This document shows, piece by piece, positions 7,491 to 13,709 of a stretch of DNA of 33,207 nt. A program made the translations under genes and the position numbers. The notes beneath the pieces were generated by a model. It worked only from the letters and a program-made list of their open reading frames with translations, was not told where the DNA came from and did not search any database. This DNA comes from a virus: IMG/VR virus record IMGVR_UViG_3300035211_000217, positions 1-33,207 of that record; one strand, written 5' to 3'. The stretch's first letter is position 1; each line of letters opens with the position of its first letter.

Positions 7491-7778
7491 ATGCGAGAAA
7501 AAGATGTTCAAGACGCAGTTTCGGAAAACAAAGTAGTTTTTGACCGATGTGGTTCGCCTATAATAAAACATGTAGGCACAATTTCAGAACGATTTTATCA
7601 CTTGCTATCTAAGGAACACCAAAAAAGGTTGAAAGAAAACCCTCCTAAAATTATACACGGAGAGCCTGGAAAACCTTTTAGCCGGTCTCCGAGAGTTGGG
7701 GGTAAATTGCCATCTTCTGAGTTTGATGAAGATGTGGATAGGTGGAACTACGAAGAAGAAACTGGGACTGAAGATTAA
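7488..7778 (+). CDS. Cassette gene 2, unknown function
   Basis: A 96-residue charged protein beginning MMREKDVQDAVSENK and ending in an acidic tail (DEDVDRWNYEEETGTED). A tandem ATG pair at the start leaves Met1 or Met2 open; the shared leader ends exactly on the first. No motif or membrane segment is visible. It shares leader and terminator with gene 1, but the two proteins show no obvious similarity, so the flanks are conserved while the payload differs. Confidence 0.65.
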   Translation: MMREKDVQDAVSENKVVFDRCGSPIIKHVGTISERFYHLLSKEHQKRLKENPPKIIHGEPGKPFSRSPRVGGKLPSSEFDEDVDRWNYEEETGTED

Positions 7779-7824
7779 CGATTTTTCAACCAGCCCCTTG
7801 CCGGTGTTGGTGGGGCTGGGTTTT
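7776..7824 (+). terminator. Cassette terminator, copy 2
   Basis: CCAGCCCC at 7790-7797 pairs with GGGGCTGG at 7812-7819, followed by GTTTTAATA. The region from the stop codon to the loop is identical to copy 1 for 27 bases, while the loop interior differs. Confidence 0.65.
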
Positions 7825-7838
7825 AATAACAGTTTTTA

Positions 7839-7855
7839 GAAAGGGTTGAAAAATG
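7839..7855 (+). promoter_or_regulatory. Shared cassette leader, copy 3
   Basis: Third identical leader, ending in the ATG of a 57-codon gene. TTTTTA immediately upstream matches copy 1. Confidence 0.7.
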
Positions 7856-8026
7856 GCATTTGAACAAGTTATACCGACAAAAGAAGATAGATTTTTTGAA
7901 AGTTGTATAGGTCTTTGTCAGGATATCGTTAATCAATCAGATAACGAATTGATTGTTCAAAAAGCAAAAGAAATACTAAAAGAGTTTGAGGATGAAGGCA
8001 CCGCAAGCGGAGAGATTAAACAATGA
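7853..8026 (+). CDS. Cassette gene 3, small helical protein
   Basis: A 57-residue frame starting at the third copy of the shared leader. The product (MAFEQVIPTKEDRFFESCIG, then a helix DNELIVQKAKEILKEFEDEG) is acidic and helical, with two Cys near residues 18 and 22. Its stop overlaps the start of the HTH gene by 4 bases (ATGA), so the two are translationally coupled. This coupling and its small size would fit a partner or antidote of the HTH protein, but no known family is recognised. Confidence 0.65.
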   Translation: MAFEQVIPTKEDRFFESCIGLCQDIVNQSDNELIVQKAKEILKEFEDEGTASGEIKQ

Positions 8027-8208
8027 TCGACTTTCGTAAAGAGATAAAAAAGCTGATGAAAAAACAGAAAATCAATACGCCCGAACTGGCCAGGCGGGCC
8101 GGACTGAACGCGCAGACGCTGTATAATTTTCTGGCGGGCAAAAGCGAAATGACTGCCGGGAATCTCTCTGTAATTCTCGATATCCTGGGGATCAATAAAA
8201 TCAAATAA
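8023..8208 (+). CDS. Small XRE-type helix-turn-helix protein
   Basis: A 61-residue protein that is essentially one Cro/CI-type HTH domain. Residues 18-40 (NTPELARRAGLNAQTLYNFL) match the helix-turn-helix, followed by GKSEMTAGNLSVILDILG, the usual last two helices. It should bind operator DNA as a dimer. It is coupled by a 4-base overlap to cassette gene 3. It may regulate its own cassette promoter at 6710-6738 or the late genes. No partner repressor is seen in the window, so lysogeny control cannot be inferred from it alone. Confidence 0.85.
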   Translation: MIDFRKEIKKLMKKQKINTPELARRAGLNAQTLYNFLAGKSEMTAGNLSVILDILGINKIK

Positions 8209-8210
8209 CC

Positions 8211-8222
8211 GCCCTTCGGGGC
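8211..8222 (+). terminator. Short GC hairpin after HTH gene
   Basis: GCCC-TTCG-GGGC, a 4-base stem with a stable TTCG tetraloop, two bases after the HTH stop and followed by TTATTT. The stem is short and the T-run broken, so termination would be weak. Confidence 0.35.
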
Positions 8223-8242
8223 TTATTTAGGAAAGGAAATTT

Positions 8243-8602
8243 ATGAAAGATAAGAAACTGACGACCGCACTTGAAAAGGCCCAGGAAAACAGCATACAGC
8301 GTACAGCGGACAGCGGACAGGAAAAAGATATGCAGCCGGAGGCGAAGTTTTTGAATTTATTGAAAAATGAGCCTGGCCTGGCAGCCAGGCTGATCGAGGC
8401 GCTCGATACCGGCAGGTGGCTGGTGACTATACACTTTCAGAAGAAATACAAACCGGAGGACGAACATGATCTGCATCATTATTACTGCCAGAAAAATTAT
8501 CCGAAAAACGATGTACCCGTATCTCTGAAGAATACGGCGGCGGATTTCATAGCAAAGGAAATGCCGAACGCCGACCTGCCGGAAGACAGCCGGTGGCATT
8601 AA
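8243..8602 (+). CDS. Hypothetical protein with repeat-derived segment
   Basis: A 119-residue protein preceded by GGAAAGGAA. Residues 16-27 (SIQRTADSGQEK) are encoded by a clean heptamer array at 8290-8320, so this piece is repeat-derived. The rest has a leucine-rich helix (FLNLLKNEPGLAARLIEAL), a strand WLVTIHF, and a His/Tyr-rich stretch HDLHHYYCQKNYP. No family is recognised. It shares the heptamer insertion with the zinc protein at 6119, which shows that this repeat invades coding DNA in this genome. Confidence 0.6.
   Translation: MKDKKLTTALEKAQENSIQRTADSGQEKDMQPEAKFLNLLKNEPGLAARLIEALDTGRWLVTIHFQKKYKPEDEHDLHHYYCQKNYPKNDVPVSLKNTAADFIAKEMPNADLPEDSRWH
8290..8320 (+). repeat. Heptamer tandem array CAGCGKA, four units
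   Basis: The units are CAGCATA, CAGCGTA, CAGCGGA and CAGCGGA, then CAG. The array lies within the coding frame of the gene at 8243. Confidence 0.75.
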
Positions 8603-8710
8603 AGAAAATTAAAAATAAAAAATCAAAAATCAAAACGCAAAACGACATCAATCTATTTAAAAAATTTTATTTTTGATCTTTAATATTTGATATACTTTTG
8701 TGGTGACATT
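8603..8710 (+). repeat. Dispersed AT-rich intergenic repeat, copy C
   Basis: The gap is almost entirely A/T. The left part has AAAAATCAAAACGCAAAAC and the right part TTTTTGATCTTTAATATTTG, related to the arms of copy A. The GC core is missing. GTGGTGA at 8700-8706 may serve the next gene. Confidence 0.6.
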
Positions 8711-8971
8711 ATGAGAGACACAAGACAGGAGTCAGGAGAGATTGAATGTGGGCATTTTCATTCGATAGGCGAAAACGATTTTATTGTTCCGTATGAGGAT
8801 ATGAATACGGAAGGACTTCCGGACCATTATCAGACGCCTGGGAAAATAAAATATAACGACGATCCTTTCCAGTATTTTGTACCGATGCAAATGATGTCCG
8901 TCGCGCTGGCCGGTCTTTTTGTCTTTTTGTTATTTATAATAATATTATTCGCAGTGATTTCACTGAGATAG
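8711..8971 (+). CDS. Small protein with C-terminal membrane helix
   Basis: ATG 8711 is preferred over a TTG at 8687 that lies in repeat DNA. The 86-residue product has a soluble, acidic N-terminal part with a Cys and several His (IECGHFHSIGEND), then VPMQMMSVALAGLFVFLLFI and further hydrophobic residues to the end. This makes it a tail-anchored membrane protein. It could be a phage membrane accessory such as an exclusion factor. No family is recognised. Confidence 0.6.
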   Translation: MRDTRQESGEIECGHFHSIGENDFIVPYEDMNTEGLPDHYQTPGKIKYNDDPFQYFVPMQMMSVALAGLFVFLLFIIILFAVISLR

Positions 8972-9003
8972 AAAATGGTATCGGGAAAGGAGAAAACTGG
9001 ATT

Positions 9004-9180
9004 ATGAAGATAAATTTTTTAAAAGAAGGCAATAAGCTGATACCCGTTGCCGAAAAGGACGGCCGGCCGGACCGGAACGATCCTGTTGAAAATATAATAA
9101 AGACCACCGTTAGTTCGGGACAGGAAGAGCAGACTATAATGACCATAACCGTAACTGTTGCGGAAAAAGCCGGAGGTTAA
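9004..9180 (+). CDS. Small hypothetical protein, 58 residues
   Basis: ATG 9004 is preceded by GGGAAAGGAG at 8983-8993, though the spacing is a little long. The product MKINFLKEGNKLIPVAEKDG ends in an alternating Thr/Val strand (TIMTITVTVAEKAGG). It sits tightly between two other small genes. No family is recognised. Confidence 0.55.
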   Translation: MKINFLKEGNKLIPVAEKDGRPDRNDPVENIIKTTVSSGQEEQTIMTITVTVAEKAGG

Positions 9181-9182
9181 TT

Positions 9183-9389
9183 ATGGCAGTTTATCCATAT
9201 AAAGTAACAAGATGCCTTAAAGGCCATCAATTATATATTAGGAATGGCCTCGATTATTTTTGTAAGAAATGTGGTAATATTGATATAAATGATTTGCGCC
9301 TACAAATTTCAAAATACATTTTTCGAGTTCGGTCATTAAAAAGAAGAGGTATTAAAATTAAAAAATTAAGGGTTAAAAATAATGGCTGA
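9183..9389 (+). CDS. Small basic zinc-ribbon protein
   Basis: A 68-residue protein with CLKGHQLYIRNG, then YFCKKCGNIDIND, giving a C/H...CxxC knuckle, followed by a very basic tail (FRVRSLKRRGIKIKKLRVKN). The order fits an RNA- or DNA-binding zinc ribbon. It starts 3 bases after the previous stop and is markedly AT-rich. Confidence 0.6.
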   Translation: MAVYPYKVTRCLKGHQLYIRNGLDYFCKKCGNIDINDLRLQISKYIFRVRSLKRRGIKIKKLRVKNNG

Positions 9390-9432
9390 AAATAAAACCA
9401 TGACCGGTCCGTTATAGCAGAAAAAATCGCGA

Positions 9433-9738
9433 ATGCGAATCAAAGAAAATTATAATGTAGTAAGTGACATTATGGTGGATATAAAATTAGCTGAAGTTAG
9501 ATTGTTATTACAGATAGATGCGAAAAAATATTTAGGACTTAAAATCATATCGATATCAGCAAGTTCAGAATTTCGTAATCAATTGATTAAAGAGTGGGAA
9601 GATAAAGAGGGACAAAAATATGATGTTTTAATGGGTATGTTTTATTGGCTTGGTATACCATTAATCGAAGCTGAACATTTACCCGATGGATTCATTTTGC
9701 ATGTTTCAAATGGTTCACAAGAGTTTATGCATCAATAA
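9433..9738 (+). CDS. Hypothetical protein, AT-rich gene
   Basis: A 101-residue soluble protein of unknown family, with a helix NVVSDIMVDIKLAEVRLLLQ and an alternating C-terminal half (GMFYWLGIPLIEAEHLPDGF). Codon use is rich in A/T-ending codons compared with the head genes that follow, suggesting separate origin. It is the last gene before the non-coding boundary at 9739-9980. No clear ribosome site lies upstream (AAAAAATCGCGA), so the start is uncertain. Confidence 0.5.
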   Translation: MRIKENYNVVSDIMVDIKLAEVRLLLQIDAKKYLGLKIISISASSEFRNQLIKEWEDKEGQKYDVLMGMFYWLGIPLIEAEHLPDGFILHVSNGSQEFMHQ

Positions 9739-9769
9739 TCACCCGATTTATAGACACCCGAAAATAGAT

Positions 9770-9784
9770 GTGCCGATCCGGCAC
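9770..9784 (+). promoter_or_regulatory. Palindrome GTGCCGATCCGGCAC
   Basis: Perfect 6-base arms with a 3-base centre and no T-run behind. It is the first of two such palindromes in this 242-base gap. The 10-mer TCTGGTAAAA also occurs twice between them (from 9785 and 9806). Apart from these and the terminators downstream, no gene is seen in 9739-9980. Confidence 0.4.
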
Positions 9785-9818
9785 TCTGGTAAAACTTTCC
9801 CTTAATCTGGTAAAATTT

Positions 9819-9838
9819 GTGCCGAAACGGCACTTTTT
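9819..9838 (+). terminator. Hairpin GTGCCGAAACGGCAC plus TTTTT
   Basis: A 6-bp stem with AAA loop directly followed by five T, an acceptable intrinsic terminator for the accessory block. The 15-base palindrome is identical to that at 13649-13663. Confidence 0.6.
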
Positions 9839-9907
9839 ACTACAATTACCTTGAATTAATCATATCTTTTTAGTCGAATGTAGCTGTATAAAGTGATTAT
9901 TCGAAGA

Positions 9908-9946
9908 AGCTGTCGGCGGCGGATGATCTGCCGACAGCTTTTTTTT
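9908..9946 (+). terminator. Strong rho-independent terminator
   Basis: AGCTGTCGGC at 9908-9917 pairs perfectly with GCCGACAGCT at 9930-9939, and eight T follow. It is the strongest terminator in the window and separates accessory genes from the head module. Confidence 0.85.
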
Positions 9947-9947
9947 C

Positions 9948-9980
9948 GCCGCCGACTGCAAATTTAAGGCGGCTTTTTTT
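9948..9980 (+). terminator. Second hairpin with T-run ending at a start codon
   Basis: GCCGCC at 9948-9953 pairs with GGCGGC at 9968-9973, followed by seven T that run straight into the ATG of the first head gene. Its 5' side immediately follows the T-run of the previous terminator. Confidence 0.5.
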
Positions 9981-10250
9981 ATGTCACTTACAAGCTCATC
10001 GACAATAGACGATGCACTTAATCAATACAACGATAACCTTCTCTGGGAGGGCGATATCACAAAGGCCCAGAACGCGCTCGAGGCGGTGCGATATATCCTG
10101 GCCAACAGGCCGGTCAGGATAGCATCGGGTGAAAGGAATATCGACTTTGCGGAGCTCCAGCTCGAGAAAAATAAGCTCGAGCAGTTTGTAAGCAGCAGCG
10201 GTACCAGCGTCAACCGCGTCACGTTTACAAGGGGGAGAATGCTCACGTGA
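9981..10250 (+). CDS. gpW-like head-tail connector
   Basis: An 89-residue protein located where lambda gpW lies, between the terminase and portal genes. Residues 27-72 (KAQNALEAVRYILANRPVRI, then IDFAELQLEKNKLEQFV) align in layout with gpW: helix, a short beta hairpin carrying a basic or polar turn, then a helix. gpW seats under the portal and is needed to stabilise packaged heads. It overlaps the portal start by 4 bases. The start has no good ribosome site, only T7 and a hairpin; translation may depend on that structure or on upstream flow. Confidence 0.7.
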   Translation: MSLTSSSTIDDALNQYNDNLLWEGDITKAQNALEAVRYILANRPVRIASGERNIDFAELQLEKNKLEQFVSSSGTSVNRVTFTRGRMLT

Positions 10251-11761
10251 AAGTCAGACAGCCAACACCCGAAATCATGAATGCCAATAAGCTGATCGTC
10301 AAAGGACAGTTCGGGAAATACGGTGCCCTTGGCTACCGTTCGGCGAAACTGGCGGTAAGGGAAGGCCGCAGCTATAACGGCGGGTCCGGCGATATCCACA
10401 TGCGATATGACAGGCCACAGCTTATCAGGCAATCGAGGGCGTTCTATCGCGATAATCCCCTGTATAAAGGCATGATAGATACGGCGGTCGATTATATTAT
10501 GGCCGAGGGGTTTGAGCTGGATGTCAATACGACCAGTCCGCCGCTCAATAAAAAGATAGAAGGGCTCTGGAAATCGTTCTGGTCTCGTCCGGAGATAAGG
10601 GGCCTGCTATCGGGAGCCGATACGGCACAGATGATATGCAGAGAGCCGCTGCTCTGCGGCGACACGCTGGCAATAAAGACCGATAAGGGCCTGCTGCAGT
10701 TGATAGAGGCCGAGCAGATAGATGGAGGGAATAAGGGTGAGCAGGGAATTGAAAAAGACAAATACGGCACGCCGCAGCGGTTCTGGATATCGCCATGGGG
10801 CGACCACGGTGCGATTAAGATATCATCGGCCAGAAAATACGAGGCCAAAGATGTGCTTTTTCTAACCTGTCCGGACAGGCCGTCGTCAACGCGGGGCGTG
10901 CCGGCGGCGCAGGCGTCCTTTGCCATGCTGCACAGGATAAACGATATCTGCGATTCGGAGGCAATCGCATGGCAGATGCTCGCCAGACTGGCGGTATCGG
11001 TGAATAAAAAACAGGCCGACCAGGAGGGATTTAACCTTTCACGGCAGGACCCGAACAAGACATCATCACAGGCCGAAGGCGATATGGCGACCAGACTTAC
11101 GGAGCTGGACTACGCATTGATATTCTGGGGCCAGGATAACGATGAGATCAAGGGTATAGATCGTAATATTCCCGGCAAGAACTTCCCGGAGTCACTTCGA
11201 ATGTTTCTTCGACTGCTGGGCCTGCCGCTGGGCCTGCCGCTGGAGCTGGTACTGCTGGACTGGACGAAGAGTAATTATTCGCAAAGCCGGGCGGTACTCG
11301 AGCAGGCGTTCAAGAAGTTCAAGAAGCTGCAGAAAAAGGCGGAGGATTTTTTCTTTAATCCGGTATTCGAATGGAAGCTCGAGCAGTGGCGAAAGACGGA
11401 ATCACTGGGTAACAGAAAAGAGATCCAGTATTCGTGGATAAAGCCGACGTTCCCGTGGATAGACCAGCTCAAGGAGGCCCAGGCCCGGGGCGAGGCGGTG
11501 GACCGCGGCTTTATGTCGTATTCGGAGGTATGCAAGAGCCGGGGTCTGGACAGTGACGATGTCCTTGCCGCTCGTGAGCAGGAGGTAATTAAAGCGATAG
11601 AGATAGCCAGACGCATAGAGAATAAATACGAAGGCGGCATTTCGGTGCCGTGGCAGATATTCGCGGGACTCGAGGCCGGGGCCGGTAAGGGTGGCGGCAA
11701 GAACAGCGGGCAGGCCGACGGAAAAGAAGATAAAAAAGAGGAAGAAACGGAGAATCAATAA
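10247..11761 (+). CDS. Portal protein, lambda gpB family
   Basis: The portal forms the twelve-subunit ring for DNA entry and exit. The 504-residue protein has the family layout: an N-terminal YRSAKLAVREGRSYNGGSGD, the segment YDRPQLIRQSRAFYRDNPLY, a central part with QLIEAEQIDG, and DRPSSTRGVPAAQASFAMLH followed by long helices. IFWGQDNDEIKGIDRNIPGK and LRMFLRLLGLPLGLPLELVL, then a long basic helix (SRAVLEQAFKKFKKLQKKA), match lambda-type portals. The C-terminal 35 residues are Gly/Lys/Glu-rich and probably disordered. It overlaps both neighbours (ATGA upstream, TAATG downstream). Confidence 0.93.
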   Translation: MKVRQPTPEIMNANKLIVKGQFGKYGALGYRSAKLAVREGRSYNGGSGDIHMRYDRPQLIRQSRAFYRDNPLYKGMIDTAVDYIMAEGFELDVNTTSPPLNKKIEGLWKSFWSRPEIRGLLSGADTAQMICREPLLCGDTLAIKTDKGLLQLIEAEQIDGGNKGEQGIEKDKYGTPQRFWISPWGDHGAIKISSARKYEAKDVLFLTCPDRPSSTRGVPAAQASFAMLHRINDICDSEAIAWQMLARLAVSVNKKQADQEGFNLSRQDPNKTSSQAEGDMATRLTELDYALIFWGQDNDEIKGIDRNIPGKNFPESLRMFLRLLGLPLGLPLELVLLDWTKSNYSQSRAVLEQAFKKFKKLQKKAEDFFFNPVFEWKLEQWRKTESLGNRKEIQYSWIKPTFPWIDQLKEAQARGEAVDRGFMSYSEVCKSRGLDSDDVLAAREQEVIKAIEIARRIENKYEGGISVPWQIFAGLEAGAGKGGGKNSGQADGKEDKKEEETENQ

Positions 11762-13080
11762 TGGACCTTCAAATAATAAATATAGCCGGAAAGGTATTTT
11801 CTTTACTTACAATGCTGCAGACGAAGATGTGGGCGATGGAGCCGAAGGCACTGCAGGCCATGTTCGCGGATGTAATATCTATGGACACATGGCCGCCTAA
11901 AGATATCGAGATTGCCGAACCGGGGCAGCAGCTACGAATCGAGGGGAAAACGGCCGTTATCGATATTTCCGGGATACTTATGGACGAGGTGCCGAAGGCC
12001 TTTACATGGCGGGGTATAGAGGCGACCAGCTATTCACGGATAAAAGAGCAGATAGTGGAAGCGGTTAATAATGAGTCGGTGGACTCGATTTTGCTGCGTG
12101 TCGCGTCACCGGGCGGGGTCGCCGATGCGGGTATTATAGAGACCGTCGATACGATAAGGGCCGCGAGGGACCAAAAACCTGTTAAGGCGGTCGTTACCGA
12201 TCTGGGCGCCTCGGCGGCTTACTGGCTGGTATCACAGGCGGACGAGATAAGTATCGAGGCGAATTCGGAAATAGGATCTATCGGAGTATATACGGTCTAT
12301 TCCGATTCGAGCGGGCTGTATGAAAAGTTCGGGGTCCAGGTCAATGTTATTAAAAGTGGTGATTTGAAAGGAATGGGGATCCCGGGCGCGGCGATAACGG
12401 GCGATCAAATAACCGCCGTTAAGGAAATTGTCGACGGTATCGCCGAGAATTTCATAGCCGATGTGGCAGCCGGAAGGAAAAGGGACATTGCCGAGATCAG
12501 GGAACTGGCCGTGGGCAGGTTATGGCTTGCAAAAGAAGCGGTCAAACTGGGACTGGCGGACAGGGTCATAAGGACAAATTCAAAAACTGTAATCAATAAT
12601 TTGAAAGGTTCGAAAATGGAAAAAAATAAGCAGAACGGGGCCGGCGATCAGACTAAGGAGCTGGATGTCGCGGCCGAGGTAAAGAAAGCGGCCGAGGAGA
12701 TCAGGCAGGCTGACCAGCAGAGACTTTTCCAGCTCAAAGAAGCCTTCCCGGACGATCCGGGCTTTGCGCTCGAACAGTTCGCCGCCGGCCATAATGTAAC
12801 TGAGGCCAAGGCCGAATACTGTGACGTGCTCAAAAAGAGACTGGCGGATAAGGAAAAAGACAACGGTGGGGCACCGCCTCTTACCGGAAGCGGTGAGGGA
12901 AGTGCCGAAACGATCGATTTCAATCGGGCGGCGAAACAGCTTGCCAAAGAGGAAAAGATCACATTGGGCAAGGCCTATAAGCAAATCGCAAGAGAGCAGC
13001 CGGACGTCTATTACAACTATATCGAATCGATACCGCCCGTAAATATAAATACAGAGCGGAGAAAGAGACGGACCGGGTAA
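11761..13080 (+). CDS. S49-family prohead protease with C-terminal scaffold domain (gpC-like)
   Basis: A SppA/ClpP-fold serine protease that matures the capsid shell. SPGG lies at 116-119, the likely nucleophile is Ser151 in DLGASAAYW, and the likely catalytic Lys is in IKSGDLKGMG (K198 or K203). The protease part ends near residue 285, matching the family. Residues 286-439 are charged and helical (AAEVKKAAEEIRQADQQRLF), typical of a scaffold. As in lambda C/Nu3, this half begins at an in-frame ATG with its own ribosome site. The start overlaps the portal stop in TAATG. Gene order portal-protease-decoration-capsid is lambda-like. Confidence 0.93.
   Translation: MDLQIINIAGKVFSLLTMLQTKMWAMEPKALQAMFADVISMDTWPPKDIEIAEPGQQLRIEGKTAVIDISGILMDEVPKAFTWRGIEATSYSRIKEQIVEAVNNESVDSILLRVASPGGVADAGIIETVDTIRAARDQKPVKAVVTDLGASAAYWLVSQADEISIEANSEIGSIGVYTVYSDSSGLYEKFGVQVNVIKSGDLKGMGIPGAAITGDQITAVKEIVDGIAENFIADVAAGRKRDIAEIRELAVGRLWLAKEAVKLGLADRVIRTNSKTVINNLKGSKMEKNKQNGAGDQTKELDVAAEVKKAAEEIRQADQQRLFQLKEAFPDDPGFALEQFAAGHNVTEAKAEYCDVLKKRLADKEKDNGGAPPLTGSGEGSAETIDFNRAAKQLAKEEKITLGKAYKQIAREQPDVYYNYIESIPPVNINTERRKRRTG
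12616..13080 (+). CDS. Nested scaffolding protein (Nu3-like internal start)
   Basis: ATG 12616 is in frame with the protease gene at codon 286 and is preceded by GAAAGG at 12603-12608. The 154-residue product would be the scaffold domain alone: helical, charged, with an internal Gly/Pro-rich hinge (KDNGGAPPLTGSGEGS) and a basic C-terminus (NTERRKRRTG) suited to binding the inside of the capsid shell. Lambda makes Nu3 from an internal start in gene C, which is the precedent. The separate product is inferred from this start and from the domain boundary. Confidence 0.7.
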   Translation: MEKNKQNGAGDQTKELDVAAEVKKAAEEIRQADQQRLFQLKEAFPDDPGFALEQFAAGHNVTEAKAEYCDVLKKRLADKEKDNGGAPPLTGSGEGSAETIDFNRAAKQLAKEEKITLGKAYKQIAREQPDVYYNYIESIPPVNINTERRKRRTG

Positions 13081-13164
13081 GTGTCAGGATAGTAAAACAG
13101 CCTGAATAATTCGAATATTCGCTGAAAATAACAATCAAAAACAGTATTTGAAAGGATATCAATC

Positions 13165-13608
13165 ATGACAACACAAATGAACTCGCCGATGAACTTTACC
13201 GCCGGTGAGGACCTGTCGGCCTTTAGAAGGGTCAAGGTGACGGCCAGCAGGGTGGTATGGCTGGCCGATTCGGTGGACTTCGGGATAGGCGTGGTACAGG
13301 CGGCGGTGGACCAGTCGGAAGATGCAAGGGCGTGCGTTCGCGGCTATAACGATGGGACATGCAAGATGGTGGCCTCCGGGGCGATCAGTTCAGGAACACC
13401 GGTATATGCCGCCGACGACGGCAAGATAGCGTCCTCCGGGACGATCAAGGTCGGTACGGCACTGGATGTCGCGACGGCCAATAACGATGTGATCGAGGTT
13501 ATCCCGCAGCTCAATCTGAATAACCAGTCGTCAAGCTCATCGAGCAGCTCGTCTTCATCTTCATCATCGAGCAGCTCGTCTTCATCTTCATCATCGAGCA
13601 GCTCGTAA
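13165..13608 (+). CDS. Capsid decoration-type protein with polyserine tail
   Basis: Between protease and major capsid, where lambda gpD sits. The 121-residue body is a Gly/Val-rich beta protein (GEDLSAFRRVKVTASR, SGTPVYAADDGKIASSG, IKVGTALDVA), close in character to the DUF2190-type capsid-stabilising proteins of many phages. Residues 122-147 are 26 serines in a row. Ribosome site GAAAGGA is at 13150-13156. Decoration proteins are present in hundreds of copies on the capsid surface, so a serine tail here would coat the head if it points outward. The body is a full-length domain and the tail is simply added before the stop. Confidence 0.8.
   Translation: MTTQMNSPMNFTAGEDLSAFRRVKVTASRVVWLADSVDFGIGVVQAAVDQSEDARACVRGYNDGTCKMVASGAISSGTPVYAADDGKIASSGTIKVGTALDVATANNDVIEVIPQLNLNNQSSSSSSSSSSSSSSSSSSSSSSSSSS
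13528..13605 (+). repeat. Polyserine tract 1 (26 codons), with 27-bp tandem repeat
   Basis: Serine is spelled with mixed TCN and AGC codons. The 27-base unit starting AGCAGCTCGTCTTCATC occurs twice in perfect tandem (13543-13569 and 13570-13596). Confidence 0.9.
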
Positions 13609-13648
13609 ATCGGCGTAAAAATAAATTCGCCACGGGGCAATGAAAAAG

Positions 13649-13663
13649 GTGCCGAAACGGCAC
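13649..13663 (+). promoter_or_regulatory. Palindrome GTGCCGAAACGGCAC before the capsid gene
   Basis: Identical to 9819-9833 but without a T-run (ATCTATAAAAA follows). It lies in the 101-base gap between decoration and capsid genes and could be an operator, an RNA-stability hairpin or a weak terminator. Confidence 0.4.
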
Positions 13664-13709
13664 ATCTATAAAAAAAAAGTGTTTAACACAATTTACAGGG
13701 AGTAAAAAA

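Noticed and set aside
9851-9892. Possible promoter TTGAAT ... TATAAA before the head genes
   Set aside because: Spacing of 30 bases between the two boxes is far too long and no better pair was found.
13528-13605. Tandem repeats considered as a CRISPR array or diversity-generating template
   Set aside because: No unique spacers, no repeat-spacer alternation, all in frame as serine; no reverse transcriptase in the window.
13344-13640. Opposite-strand frame rich in Asp/Glu/Leu over the decoration protein tail
   Set aside because: It is the reverse complement of polyserine codons; the composition (DEDEDELL) follows mechanically and it lies inside a well-supported gene.
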